A stretch of 26,487 nucleotides of DNA, from positions 1 to 26,487 of the forward strand of contig DASWYB010000011.1 of the NCBI GenBank assembly GCA_036405195.1. Reading direction: 5' to 3'. Positions within the stretch are counted from its first letter, which is position 1. The number at the start of each line of letters is the position of its first letter. This document shows positions 6,413 to 14,390 of the stretch, piece after piece. This stretch comes from DASWYB01 sp036405195. Its GTDB lineage: Bacteria; Patescibacteriota; UBA1384; 2-12-FULL-50-11; DASWYB01. The notes under the pieces are model-generated. The model was not told the DNA's origin. It saw only the letters and a program-made list of their open reading frames with translations, and searched no databases. Both the position numbers and the translations under genes were made by a program.

Positions 6413-7633
6413 TTATTTTTTCTTGCTAGCCGTTTTGGCCGTTGCGATCTCTACCAATTTCTCGATCGCGACATAGCCGGCGTTTTTGTCTTTTTCGAGA
6501 CCTTCGCGCTCCACTACTTCACCGAGACCTAAGCCGATCTTGACGGCTTTTTCGGCTGATTCCCGCATCTCCTTACGAATTTCTTCTTCCGTTTTCTTCA
6601 TGTGCTGAAGATATTGTTCAAAGTTAAGACCAAATTGAGCCGCTTGCTGCTTCAAAGCTTCAACCTGACGGTCTATCTCACGCTCAACAAGGCTCTGGGG
6701 CACATCTACTTCCACCAGCTTTAAAAACTCTTCAAGAGTAGCCGCTTCGTCGGCTTGTTTGGCCTCTTCACCAAAGCTGTACTCGCGTTCTTGGCGAATT
6801 GCTGCTTTGAGAGTATCGAGACTCTCTTGTTCAAATTCTTTTGCAAAATCATCGTTGATCTCAGGAAGTTTACGTTCGTGAACTTCGTGAACAGTAACTT
6901 CAAAGACAACTTTTTCTCCAGCCATATCCTTGGCATGGTAGTCTTTCGGGAAAGTGATTTCAAATGAAAAAGCATCGCCGGCTTTTTTACCAATTAACTG
7001 GTCTTCAAAGCCAGGGATCATGGTTTTGCTGCCAATGACGATTGGATAATGTTTGCTCGCTAAACGATCTTCGGGAATACCGTTTCGTTTTCCGGCAAAA
7101 TCGATCTCGACGCGATCGCCCTCTTTGGCCGCACGCTCTACTGTGTCGTATGTTGCACGACGTTCGGCAAGATCGGTGAGCACAGAATCAATTTCTGTAT
7201 CCGTGACTTCAGCAACTTTCGCAGGCTTGATTTTGATCTTTGTGTAATCACCAACTTTAACATCAGGGGCATAGTCAGCTTCGGCGGTAAATTCGAGGGT
7301 CGAATCCTCTTTCACCGTACCGTCATCATTGAGTTCGCATAGTTTTTCTAACGTGTACGAAGGAGCTTCGATAAGAGAAATTTTCTCTTTACGAACTACT
7401 TCTTCCAAAAGTTCTGGTAAAGCGTGGTCAACCAGTTCGCTTAAAATGCGTCCCTTACCTAATTGAGCCACAATCATTGGTTTAGGCGCCTTGCCTGGAC
7501 GAAATCCTTTTACGGCTACCTGAGCCGAAAGGTGGTGCAGGGCATGCTCAGCCGCGTGAGCTAAATCAGCGGCTGGTGCCTTAACAATGATCTTCATACG
7601 GGAATTTTGGAGTTTTTCGATAGTTAATTGCAT
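6413..7633 (-). CDS. tig: Trigger factor, ribosome-associated chaperone and prolyl isomerase
   Basis: 406 residues, slightly shorter than the usual 430. The N-terminal domain carries the ribosome-docking signature GFRPGKAP at 43-50. An FKBP-type isomerase domain follows (around EGDRVEIDFAGKRNG and MIPGFEDQLIGKKAGD), then the long helical C-terminal domain rich in Glu, Gln and Lys, ending SKKK. It binds nascent chains at the ribosome exit, near L23. A -35 TTGATT, 17-nt spacer and -10 TATAAT end 7 nt before ATG 7633, so the mRNA is predicted leaderless. clpP lies downstream on the same strand, the common tig-clpP context. Confidence 0.97.
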   Translation of the reverse strand: MQLTIEKLQNSRMKIIVKAPAADLAHAAEHALHHLSAQVAVKGFRPGKAPKPMIVAQLGKGRILSELVDHALPELLEEVVRKEKISLIEAPSYTLEKLCELNDDGTVKEDSTLEFTAEADYAPDVKVGDYTKIKIKPAKVAEVTDTEIDSVLTDLAERRATYDTVERAAKEGDRVEIDFAGKRNGIPEDRLASKHYPIVIGSKTMIPGFEDQLIGKKAGDAFSFEITFPKDYHAKDMAGEKVVFEVTVHEVHERKLPEINDDFAKEFEQESLDTLKAAIRQEREYSFGEEAKQADEAATLEEFLKLVEVDVPQSLVEREIDRQVEALKQQAAQFGLNFEQYLQHMKKTEEEIRKEMRESAEKAVKIGLGLGEVVEREGLEKDKNAGYVAIEKLVEIATAKTASKKK

Positions 7634-7640
7634 AGGTAGT

Positions 7641-7669
7641 ATTATAGGTTAAATCTGCTGCTTAATCAA
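7641..7669 (-). promoter_or_regulatory. tig promoter, predicted leaderless
   Basis: Minus strand: -35 TTGATT (7664-7669), 17-nt spacer, -10 TATAAT (7641-7646), then 7 nt to ATG 7633. There is no room for a Shine-Dalgarno in the mRNA. Confidence 0.75.
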
Positions 7670-7691
7670 TGAAGGGGAGAAAAACCTCCCC
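7668..7691 (-). terminator. Terminator at the end of the glycolytic operon
   Basis: Minus strand GGGGAG-GTTTTT-CTCCCC (7674-7691), then TTCATTGATT. The stem is short and the tail weak. It abuts the tig -35. Confidence 0.5.
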
Positions 7692-7711
7692 AGTTCGCCT
7701 AGTAACAAACG

Positions 7712-8872
7712 CTATGCGCGTAATGCTGTAATTCCTGGCAATTCTCTCCCTGCTAAAAACTCTAAACTTGCCCCACCACCCGTGGAAAGGAACGTAAAGT
7801 AGTGCTGTAAATTATGGTTACGGATAGCTCCCACCGTGTCCCCACCACTCGAGACGCGGGTTTCCGCGCCACTGCGACCAATCGATTCAGCTACCCCAAT
7901 GGTGCCTCGAGAGAATTGTGGCTCTTCACTTTTCCCCATTGCCCCATTCCAAAAGACTGTGTTGGCCTTATGAATGTACGTATCAAAATGTTTAACTGTC
8001 TCCGGCCCGATGTCCAACATCAGTTCTTCCCCAGTTAAAGCGTACATCGGTTTTATTTCGCCATGCTGATTAATGTAGTCAACCGGAACAACAAACGGGA
8101 TGTCGTCTTGCGCCATTCGGCAAATACACTCTTGGGCAAATTTTACTTGCTCGGGATCGACTTTATGTGCTCCCGTCGGTTGACTCATCGCCGCTAAGTA
8201 CGTAACGGCTATCAGTCCACCAATCACTACCACATCAACCTTGTCGAGCAAGTCAGCAATAATGGGCGACTTGTCACTCGCCTTAGCACCGCCGAGGATA
8301 GCCACGTAAGGAGCCTCACCATAATCTCGTAACGGCGTAAGGGCCTGGAGCTCTTTTGCAAGCTGAAACCCTGCCACATGCGGTAATAAGCCGGGTAACG
8401 CAGACACCGAGGCGTGAGCTCGATGACTCACCGCAAAGGCGTCGTTGCAATAGATTTCACCAAATTTTGCTAACAATTTGGCGAAGCCGGTATCGTTAGA
8501 CTCTTCTCCACTATGAAAACGTAAGTTCTCGAGCATAAGGATTGGTGTTGCAGGCATAGGTCCCAGCATTTCAGTCACTAAGCTCACCGGCTGCTTTACC
8601 GCTGCGGCAATATAGTCGGCAAGGATTTGGTTCGATAGAGCTGGATCAACCTTTCCCTTCGGACGGCCACGGTGGGCTAAAAGAGTCAACTGCGCCTTTT
8701 TATCTATACAGTATAAAATGGTATCCATAACTGAATCTAGTCGATAGGTATCGGCTAACGTACCGTCAATATTCACCGGAACATCCCCGTCAAAGCGCAG
8801 AAGGATGCGCTTGCCGCTGATGTCGATATCTTTCAAAGAAGGGACTACAAGGGGCTCTGAGTTACTTTCCAT
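7712..8872 (-). CDS. pgk: Phosphoglycerate kinase
   Basis: 386 residues from ATG 8872 (MESNSEPLVV), chosen for GGAGGAG about 10 nt upstream. An earlier in-frame start lies deeper in the preceding gene. Family landmarks: AHRGRPKG, LENLRFHSGEESND, NDAFAVSHRAHAS, ILGGAKASDK, DIGPET, VFWNGAMG, SSGGDT and FTFLSTGGGASLEFL. It transfers phosphate from 1,3-bisphosphoglycerate to ADP in glycolysis. The usual N-terminal substrate site R-x-D-x-N-V-P reads RFDGDVP, with Asp for Asn, and the nucleotide-side loop reads SSGGDT rather than GGGD(S/T). It is the last gene of the proS-tpiA-gap operon, and its first 28 nt overlap the end of the flavoprotein gene, suggesting coupled translation. Confidence 0.95.
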   Translation of the reverse strand: MESNSEPLVVPSLKDIDISGKRILLRFDGDVPVNIDGTLADTYRLDSVMDTILYCIDKKAQLTLLAHRGRPKGKVDPALSNQILADYIAAAVKQPVSLVTEMLGPMPATPILMLENLRFHSGEESNDTGFAKLLAKFGEIYCNDAFAVSHRAHASVSALPGLLPHVAGFQLAKELQALTPLRDYGEAPYVAILGGAKASDKSPIIADLLDKVDVVVIGGLIAVTYLAAMSQPTGAHKVDPEQVKFAQECICRMAQDDIPFVVPVDYINQHGEIKPMYALTGEELMLDIGPETVKHFDTYIHKANTVFWNGAMGKSEEPQFSRGTIGVAESIGRSGAETRVSSGGDTVGAIRNHNLQHYFTFLSTGGGASLEFLAGRELPGITALRA

Positions 8873-10059
8873 AATGAGTCTTCTCCTCCAAGTTGCTCGC
8901 CTCTTTTCGCCCACCGGGCAAACGCCAACGGAATAGGCAGAATTGAGAGGTAATATTTTAAATCATCCCACTGTTTTAGCCAGGCGATACTTATACCCGC
9001 CGAAAGCCGGCTCCCTTTTACGAGCATGGCATAATCAGGAGAAAACTGAATAATGGCCGTGGGAGTATGCGCCAAGTAAGGAGAAACCGTACGGCCAGTC
9101 CGTTTGGATGTTATCGCACGGGCGATATGGTTGCCATGTGCAATCGCCGAAGCCTTCCAGCCGCTGTCGTCAACTGCGGCACTGTCTCCCCCCACCCATA
9201 CCCCTGGCTCATCGAGAGCTTCCAAGTGAGCATTAACCAAGACACGCCCTTTGGCATCGTGGCGGAGACCTTTGGTCTTTGCGGCAAGCAATGAGGGCTG
9301 ACGCCCGTGCGCCCATACAACTGTTTTAATAGGACCATCCTCTGACTCGGTCTCTAATCGGCGGGCACCCGAAGGCGTAAGCTTGGTCTTGGTCACAATC
9401 GAAATTTTATGTTGCTTTAACCAGCGAGCAACAACATGCGATACTGCCGGTTTAAACATTGGTAAAATTCGCGAGGATTCTTCGGCCAGTGTGATATGAC
9501 AGCCACGCGAAGAAGCTCCCTGCCGTGCTGCCTGACTCTCAATATATGATTGAAGACCGAGAGCAAGTTCGACACCCGAGAGCCCACCGCCGGCGATGAG
9601 CACATGCAAATGACGCTCCTTATCCCTGGAGAAATTCGCTTGAATTTGCTCCCGTAAACGGATAAGGTGCTCAAAGTTATGTGCGCTAAGGCTAGACTGC
9701 CCTGCTCCTTTTTGCGGCAAAGGGACTGTATCACTTCCGGGCGTTAATACGAGGTCTGCATACGAGAATCGGCGATGTTCAGTTTGTACTTGCTTTCGCT
9801 CAACATCGATTCGTACGACTCGTTCTTGAATGTGATGAATGTGCGTCCCGGCCAAAATATCGCGGAACGGAATAACAGAGACTCGAGGTGACGCCGGATG
9901 CATGAGATCAAAAAGACCCGGTGTGTAGACATGAACTGGCGAAGGATCGATGAGAAAAATTGGACAGTCAAGCCGATGGCCAAGAAGGCGATCTAAATCT
10001 AATGCCGTCCGAAGGCCGGCAAAGCCCCCGCCTATAATAACAATCGGCTGTGTTTGCAT
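8845..10059 (-). CDS. Type II NADH dehydrogenase-like FAD/NAD(P) oxidoreductase
   Basis: 404 residues with two dinucleotide-binding motifs: GGGFAG at 10-15 (FAD) and AGGGLSG at 156-162 (NADH), plus the FAD-pyrophosphate motif VWVGGDSA at 287-294. This order and the length fit single-subunit NDH-2, which oxidises NADH and reduces a quinone without pumping protons. The C-terminus (WLKQWDDLKYYLSILPIPLAF) is amphipathic, like the NDH-2 membrane-docking region. It could also be a related NADH or coenzyme A-type oxidoreductase. It is wedged between gap, 9 nt upstream, and pgk, overlapping by 28 nt. A role in reoxidising the NADH made by GAPDH is an attractive inference. Confidence 0.8.
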   Translation of the reverse strand: MQTQPIVIIGGGFAGLRTALDLDRLLGHRLDCPIFLIDPSPVHVYTPGLFDLMHPASPRVSVIPFRDILAGTHIHHIQERVVRIDVERKQVQTEHRRFSYADLVLTPGSDTVPLPQKGAGQSSLSAHNFEHLIRLREQIQANFSRDKERHLHVLIAGGGLSGVELALGLQSYIESQAARQGASSRGCHITLAEESSRILPMFKPAVSHVVARWLKQHKISIVTKTKLTPSGARRLETESEDGPIKTVVWAHGRQPSLLAAKTKGLRHDAKGRVLVNAHLEALDEPGVWVGGDSAAVDDSGWKASAIAHGNHIARAITSKRTGRTVSPYLAHTPTAIIQFSPDYAMLVKGSRLSAGISIAWLKQWDDLKYYLSILPIPLAFARWAKRGEQLGGEDSLWKVTQSPL

Positions 10060-10068
10060 CAGTCTTTG

Positions 10069-11103
10069 TTACTCTTTTCCTAAGCCTGCCATTGCAACAA
10101 CTTGGTCTACCAAACGGTTAGCATATCCCCATTCATTATCGTACCAAGCCACAACTTTGACTAAGTTGCCACCAACAACTTGAGTTAAACTAAGATCAAC
10201 GATTGCTGAGGCGGGATTGCCAACGATGTCTGTTAAGACAATTTGGTCTTCGGTAACTTCAAGAATACCTTTGTATTTTGCTTGGCGACCTGCTTCTTGT
10301 AAGACAGCCTTCACTTCCTCTACGCTGGTGTCTTTTTTGGTCACAAATGTAAAGTCAGCTAACGACCCTACCGCGGTTGGTACACGGACCGATAAACCAA
10401 GGAATATTCCCTGAAGTGCCGGCAAAGCCTTGGCAGCCGCTTTTGTCGCACCGGTGCTCGTTGGCACCATATTCTGCGCTGCAGCCCGGCCTTCACGGTA
10501 GTCCTTATTGGGGGCATCCTGAATGGCTTGGCTCGCAGTATAGCTATGGATTGTTGTCATCATCGCCTTTTCGATCCCGAATTTCTCTTCGATGACAGCC
10601 GCTACAGGGGTAATACAGTTCGTCGTGCACGAAGCATTTGAGACAAGCTCTTGGTCGCCCAGAGCATCTTCGTTGACGCCACGAACGACGGTTGTCACCG
10701 TGTCGTCTTTAACAGGAGCCGAAAGAATAACCCGTTTGGCTCCAGCAGCAATGTGCTTCCGCATACCAATTTCATCGGTAAAACGTCCCGTTGATTCAAT
10801 GACAACGTCAACACCCAGGTCTTTCCAGGGTAACTCTTGGGGTTCTTTGACCGAAGTAACCGAGAAGGTATGATCATCAACTGAGATTTCACCCGTTACT
10901 GGAGCACGGTTCTCTACAACCACCCCTTTTACGTCGGCGGGCAGAACACCATAATTGGAATCGTATTTTAAAAGATATGCCAGATTTGCGGCGTCAGTTA
11001 GATCATTTACCGCCACGATATTCTTATGGAGACCACGCTCATAGAGAATACGAAAAGCAACACGTCCAATACGTCCAAATCCGTTAATCGCAATTTTTCC
11101 CAT
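10069..11103 (-). CDS. gap: Glyceraldehyde-3-phosphate dehydrogenase, type I
   Basis: 344 residues. The Rossmann motif NGFGRIGR begins at 7. The catalytic site SNASCTTNCITP has Cys159, and the base His186 is in TTIHSYTA. RAAAQNMVPTSTGA and the end motif WYDNEWGYANRLVD are canonical. It oxidises and phosphorylates glyceraldehyde 3-phosphate with NAD+, in the cytoplasm. Asp34 in the VNDL segment after the Rossmann fold fits NAD preference. AAAGGAG precedes ATG 11103. It lies between tpiA and pgk, so three consecutive glycolytic steps are encoded in one operon. Confidence 0.97.
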   Translation of the reverse strand: MGKIAINGFGRIGRVAFRILYERGLHKNIVAVNDLTDAANLAYLLKYDSNYGVLPADVKGVVVENRAPVTGEISVDDHTFSVTSVKEPQELPWKDLGVDVVIESTGRFTDEIGMRKHIAAGAKRVILSAPVKDDTVTTVVRGVNEDALGDQELVSNASCTTNCITPVAAVIEEKFGIEKAMMTTIHSYTASQAIQDAPNKDYREGRAAAQNMVPTSTGATKAAAKALPALQGIFLGLSVRVPTAVGSLADFTFVTKKDTSVEEVKAVLQEAGRQAKYKGILEVTEDQIVLTDIVGNPASAIVDLSLTQVVGGNLVKVVAWYDNEWGYANRLVDQVVAMAGLGKE

Positions 11104-11113
11104 ATTTCTCCTT

Positions 11114-11305
11114 TTATTTTCGTCGGGATAGCATTACATACACTACGACACTAAGTACAAAAAGCAGCAAGGCCGGACCAATACTATCTACGAATCGACG
11201 AGCGAGCGATTCCTCTGGGTGGAGTAGTAACTTATAGGCAAAGGAACCAATAAACCACCCAATCGCAACCCATAATGACTGTTTCCATGCGTTTACTTGT
11301 ACCAT
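11114..11305 (-). CDS. Small membrane protein, two helices
   Basis: 63 residues from ATG 11305 (MVQVNAWKQSLW), preferred because GAAAGG stands 8 nt upstream; a GTG at 11320 is possible. Hydrophobic segments WVAIGWFIGSFAYKLLL and IGPALLLFVLSVVVYVML are joined by a short charged loop (HPEESLARR), and the C-terminus is basic (SRRK). No family is recognised. It is the counterpart of the other small membrane protein (12136-12339) in the same glycolytic operon. Confidence 0.75.
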   Translation of the reverse strand: MVQVNAWKQSLWVAIGWFIGSFAYKLLLHPEESLARRFVDSIGPALLLFVLSVVVYVMLSRRK

Positions 11306-11329
11306 AATTAAACCTTTCACCTTCCCTCA

Positions 11330-12079
11330 CTATACAATCGAACAGAAATCGCTACAAATCTGGCTGAAACGTTTTATTTGGAGCGAGGCTCCACCAACGA
11401 GTAACCCATCTAATTCACGGATCGATCCAAGCGCACCAGCGTTATCTTCTGTCACGCTGCCTCCGTAAATAATTCGCACATGTACACCATACTTCTCACT
11501 CACCCAGTTTTTCACGTGAACAATCGCTTTGGCCACATAATCAGGAGAAGCCGGATTACCAGTTCCAATTGCCCACAGTGGTTCATAGGCAAAAATACAC
11601 TGTTTAATTTCTTCGGGTTTTAGTCCTTCTAAATCATGGCGGAGATCAATCGTAATTTGAGGTGGAAATGTATGTTGCGTTGCTTGTCCCATTTCTCCAA
11701 AGCAAAGAATCGGCGTAATTCCCTGGTTTAAGAGCTGTTTTATTTGCTCACTCACCACTTTTCCGTTCTCGTGATGATACTGACGGCGTTCAGAATGTCC
11801 CACCAAACTATAGGTCACGAGCCCTTTTAACTGCTTTGCGGCAATATCTCCGGTGTATGCCCCCTCCGGCCATTGACTCACCGCTTGGCTCACGAGAGAA
11901 AAATTCGGTGGCAGCATTCGAACCGAGTCTTTAATTGGCATGAGCCAGACATGAGAGGGAGCAATCGCAATTTCTAAACCATGGCATTTTTCAGCAGCTT
12001 TAATACTCCCCTGCGCTAATGCCATGGCCTCGGGCAAAGTTAAATTCATTTTCCAGTTGCCGATCACCATTCGCTTCAT
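11330..12079 (-). CDS. tpiA: Triosephosphate isomerase
   Basis: 249 residues from ATG 12079 (MKRMVIGNWKMN), which follows AAGGAGG closely. An upstream in-frame start would add 13 residues that do not fit the family, and ATG 12070 is the alternative. Substrate Lys is in NWKMN, the electrophile His in VGHSERR, the catalytic Glu in AYEPLWAIGTG, and the phosphate-loop motifs YGGSV and DGLLVGGASL are present. It interconverts dihydroxyacetone phosphate and glyceraldehyde 3-phosphate. It lies in the operon upstream of gap and pgk. Confidence 0.96.
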   Translation of the reverse strand: MKRMVIGNWKMNLTLPEAMALAQGSIKAAEKCHGLEIAIAPSHVWLMPIKDSVRMLPPNFSLVSQAVSQWPEGAYTGDIAAKQLKGLVTYSLVGHSERRQYHHENGKVVSEQIKQLLNQGITPILCFGEMGQATQHTFPPQITIDLRHDLEGLKPEEIKQCIFAYEPLWAIGTGNPASPDYVAKAIVHVKNWVSEKYGVHVRIIYGGSVTEDNAGALGSIRELDGLLVGGASLQIKRFSQICSDFCSIV

Positions 12080-12135
12080 AAGCCTCCTTTTACTTTGATT
12101 TTCCGAAAAACGAATCAAGGTTTTTCTGAATAATT

Positions 12136-12339
12136 CTATTTTTTCTCGCGCCGGGTTCCCAGCTTAAAGAAGAAGAAACCAATCACCAAGATACCTGCTG
12201 CGTAGACAAGGTTTAGGGCCGAATGGGGCTCTTCTGAGATCGACATATAATCAAAAAAGGTAATCCCCGCTGACGTAAGGAACAAAAAACTTGCAACGAT
12301 ATAGAGCGCTCGCTCAACTTTTCCTAGACGTGAAGCCAT
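12136..12339 (-). CDS. Small membrane protein, two helices
   Basis: 67 residues from ATG 12339 (MASRLGKVERALYIV), which lies 5 nt past the proS stop; a longer start would run back into proS. Two hydrophobic segments, ALYIVASFLFLTSAGITFF and LNLVYAAGILVIGFFFFKLG, are separated by DYMSISEEPHSA, and the tail is basic (TRREKK). The hairpin topology with a positive tail suggests both ends are cytoplasmic. No family recognised. It is co-transcribed with proS and tpiA. Confidence 0.75.
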   Translation of the reverse strand: MASRLGKVERALYIVASFLFLTSAGITFFDYMSISEEPHSALNLVYAAGILVIGFFFFKLGTRREKK

Positions 12340-12344
12340 ACCAC

Positions 12345-13796
12345 TTAATAAGCGCGAGCAAAGAGCGCCCGTTTGTGCGAGGCTCCTCCACACTTAATAC
12401 ATGTTCCCGTTTCTGCAGGCTGATCAAAGGGAATACAACGGATTGTTGCTTTGGTTTCGTCTTTAATCTGCTTCTCGCATTCTTCGGAACCGCACCAGTG
12501 GGCATATAAAAACGCACCATGCTCAATACGCTCTTGGAATGTAGCATAGTCGTCGATCGTAAACGTCCGCTCATCTCGACGCAAACGCGCCTGGTAGTAC
12601 AGGTTCTTTTGGATATCTTCCAAAAGTTGCTTCACTTTGGCCGTGACATCAGCTAAGCCCACTGTTTCTTTATCTTTGGTGTCACGACGGACAACAACAA
12701 CTTGATCAGCTGCTAAATCGCGTGGCCCAAGTTCGAGGCGGACTGGTACACCTTTTTTCTCCCACTCGTTAAACTTATGGCCTGGTGTGTAGTTATCCCG
12801 GGTATCGATTCGCACCGTAACCCCAGCTTGTTTTAATTTTTCAGCCACATTATTCGCGGCAGTAACAACTTGTTCTAAATCTGATTCACGACCAATTGGA
12901 ATAATGACGACTTGTGTTGGCGCAATGTTAGGAGGCAAGACCAACCCATCATCATCACTGTGTGTCATTATAAGGCCACCGATCAAACGGGTACTTACAC
13001 CCCAACTGGTCGTCCAAACATGTTTGGTCGTCCCGTCTTTATCCGAAAACGTAATATCGAACGCTTTGGCAAAATTCTGGCCTAGCGCATGCGAAGTCCC
13101 TGCCTGTAAGGCCTTACCGTCCTGCATCATAGCTTCGATCGTGTAGGTTGATTCAGCTCCGGCAAACCGTTCGGCGGCTGATTTTTCGCCGTCAATGACG
13201 GGCATGGCCATGTAGTTCTCAGCCAGATCCGTGTACACATCGAGCATCTTCTTTTGTTCTTCTTGTGCTTCCTGCTGGGTGGCATGGGCTGTATGCCCCT
13301 CTTGCCATAAAAATTCTGTTGTTCGTAAAAACAAACGAGGCCGAAGCTCCCACCGCACTACATTGGCCCACTGGTTAATGAGGAGAGGAAGATCGCGCCA
13401 GGACTGCACCCAACGGCTAAACGAGGCGTTAATAATCGTCTCAGAGGTTGGCCGGACCACTAATGGCTCTTCAAGCTTTTCGCCACCAGCGTGCGTAACT
13501 ACCGCCAACTCAGGAGCGAACCCTTCGACATGCTGCGCTTCTTTCTTTAAATAACTTTCAGGAATAAGAAGCGGGAAATAAGCATTTTCATGCCCCGTTT
13601 CTTTAATTTTTGCATCTAAAACTTTTTGAATATTTTCCCAGAGGGCATAGCCATACGGCTTAATAATCATCGAGCCCTTAATACCAGAATGCTCAGCCAA
13701 ATCGGCCTGGGCAATAATATCATGATACCATTCGGAAAAGTCCTCGTGGCGGGGTGTTATACGACTTGAGCTCTGTTTTACAGTATTTTCATCCAT
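12345..13796 (-). CDS. proS: Prolyl-tRNA synthetase, archaeal/eukaryotic-like short form
   Basis: 483 residues. Class II synthetase: VVRPTSETIINASF, then RWELRPRLFLRTTEFLWQEGHTAH (motif 2 region), and GTSHALGQNF. An anticodon-binding domain follows (QVVIIPIGRES, GPRDLAADQVVVVRR). The C-terminal module has four cysteines in two pairs (HWCGSEECEK; TGTCIKCGG), as in the zinc-carrying archaeal/eukaryotic-type ProRS. The inserted editing domain of the E. coli type is absent. It charges tRNA-Pro. The first gene of the glycolytic operon, it has -10 TAGAAT 6 nt before ATG 13796, so the operon mRNA is predicted leaderless. Confidence 0.96.
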   Translation of the reverse strand: MDENTVKQSSSRITPRHEDFSEWYHDIIAQADLAEHSGIKGSMIIKPYGYALWENIQKVLDAKIKETGHENAYFPLLIPESYLKKEAQHVEGFAPELAVVTHAGGEKLEEPLVVRPTSETIINASFSRWVQSWRDLPLLINQWANVVRWELRPRLFLRTTEFLWQEGHTAHATQQEAQEEQKKMLDVYTDLAENYMAMPVIDGEKSAAERFAGAESTYTIEAMMQDGKALQAGTSHALGQNFAKAFDITFSDKDGTTKHVWTTSWGVSTRLIGGLIMTHSDDDGLVLPPNIAPTQVVIIPIGRESDLEQVVTAANNVAEKLKQAGVTVRIDTRDNYTPGHKFNEWEKKGVPVRLELGPRDLAADQVVVVRRDTKDKETVGLADVTAKVKQLLEDIQKNLYYQARLRRDERTFTIDDYATFQERIEHGAFLYAHWCGSEECEKQIKDETKATIRCIPFDQPAETGTCIKCGGASHKRALFARAY

Positions 13797-13802
13797 ATCC
13801 GA

Positions 13803-13831
13803 ATTCTACGTCAACCCAAGAGAAAAGTAAA
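13803..13831 (-). promoter_or_regulatory. proS operon promoter, predicted leaderless
   Basis: Minus strand: -35 TTTACT (13826-13831), 17-nt spacer, -10 TAGAAT (13803-13808), 6 nt, ATG 13796. It is divergent from the promoter of the 13864 gene. Confidence 0.65.
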
Positions 13832-13848
13832 CGAACAGAGGAATAGTA

Positions 13849-13857
13849 TGATATACT
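13849..13857 (+). promoter_or_regulatory. Extended -10 promoter of the 13864 gene, predicted leaderless
   Basis: TG-A-TATACT, then 6 nt (CCGGCC), then ATG 13864. There is no recognisable -35, as often with extended -10 promoters. Confidence 0.6.
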
Positions 13858-13863
13858 CCGGCC

Positions 13864-14388
13864 ATGAAAGAAGAAATCCTCCTCACTGAATACGAAATTT
13901 TGCGTCGCGAAGTTATTGAACGAGTAGGCGCACTCCATCGTCTGATTGCACTCGCTTCCATCCTCGCTTTTCTCTCTTTACTCGGAACTACCTTTCTATT
14001 CTCCTTTCACGCCACGCAAACACAGCTGTGGACCTACCTTCTCTTCTTACCCCCTGTTTTTGCCGGAATTACCTTTAACTACCAAGCCAACCAAATGACG
14101 CTCGAAGCAGTCGCTATGTTTAGCGACAAAATTCGTAAGCAGCTCGGTGGAAATGCAATGGGTTGGGATGGATTTTATGGACGCTGGAAAAAAGCTGTCC
14201 AGCTAACAAGCTTTTTAAAAACCCTCCCACTGCTCATGCCACTCGCCATCCCTTTTTATGCGCTCTCGCAGGAACAGTTACTCAAAAGTGAGCCACAGCT
14301 GGTATGGCTCACCATCTTCGATATCGTCTTAGCAACTCTCGTTGTTATCAACTTTTATTACAAACTACTGCGCAAAGTCGCAGCGTAA
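13864..14388 (+). CDS. Four-helix membrane protein, unknown
   Basis: 174 residues with hydrophobic segments at about 25-48, 54-71, 114-134 and 144-166. An amphipathic N-terminus (EILLTEYEILRREVIERV) and a cytoplasmic-type loop at 75-112 (DKIRKQLGGNAMGWDGFYGRW) join them. No signal peptide. The architecture resembles small SLATT/DUF-type membrane proteins, but I cannot assign a family. It ends 2 nt from the oppositely oriented rseP with no terminator between. The predicted leaderless mRNA fixes the start at 13864. Confidence 0.75.
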   Translation: MKEEILLTEYEILRREVIERVGALHRLIALASILAFLSLLGTTFLFSFHATQTQLWTYLLFLPPVFAGITFNYQANQMTLEAVAMFSDKIRKQLGGNAMGWDGFYGRWKKAVQLTSFLKTLPLLMPLAIPFYALSQEQLLKSEPQLVWLTIFDIVLATLVVINFYYKLLRKVAA

Positions 14389-14390
14389 CT

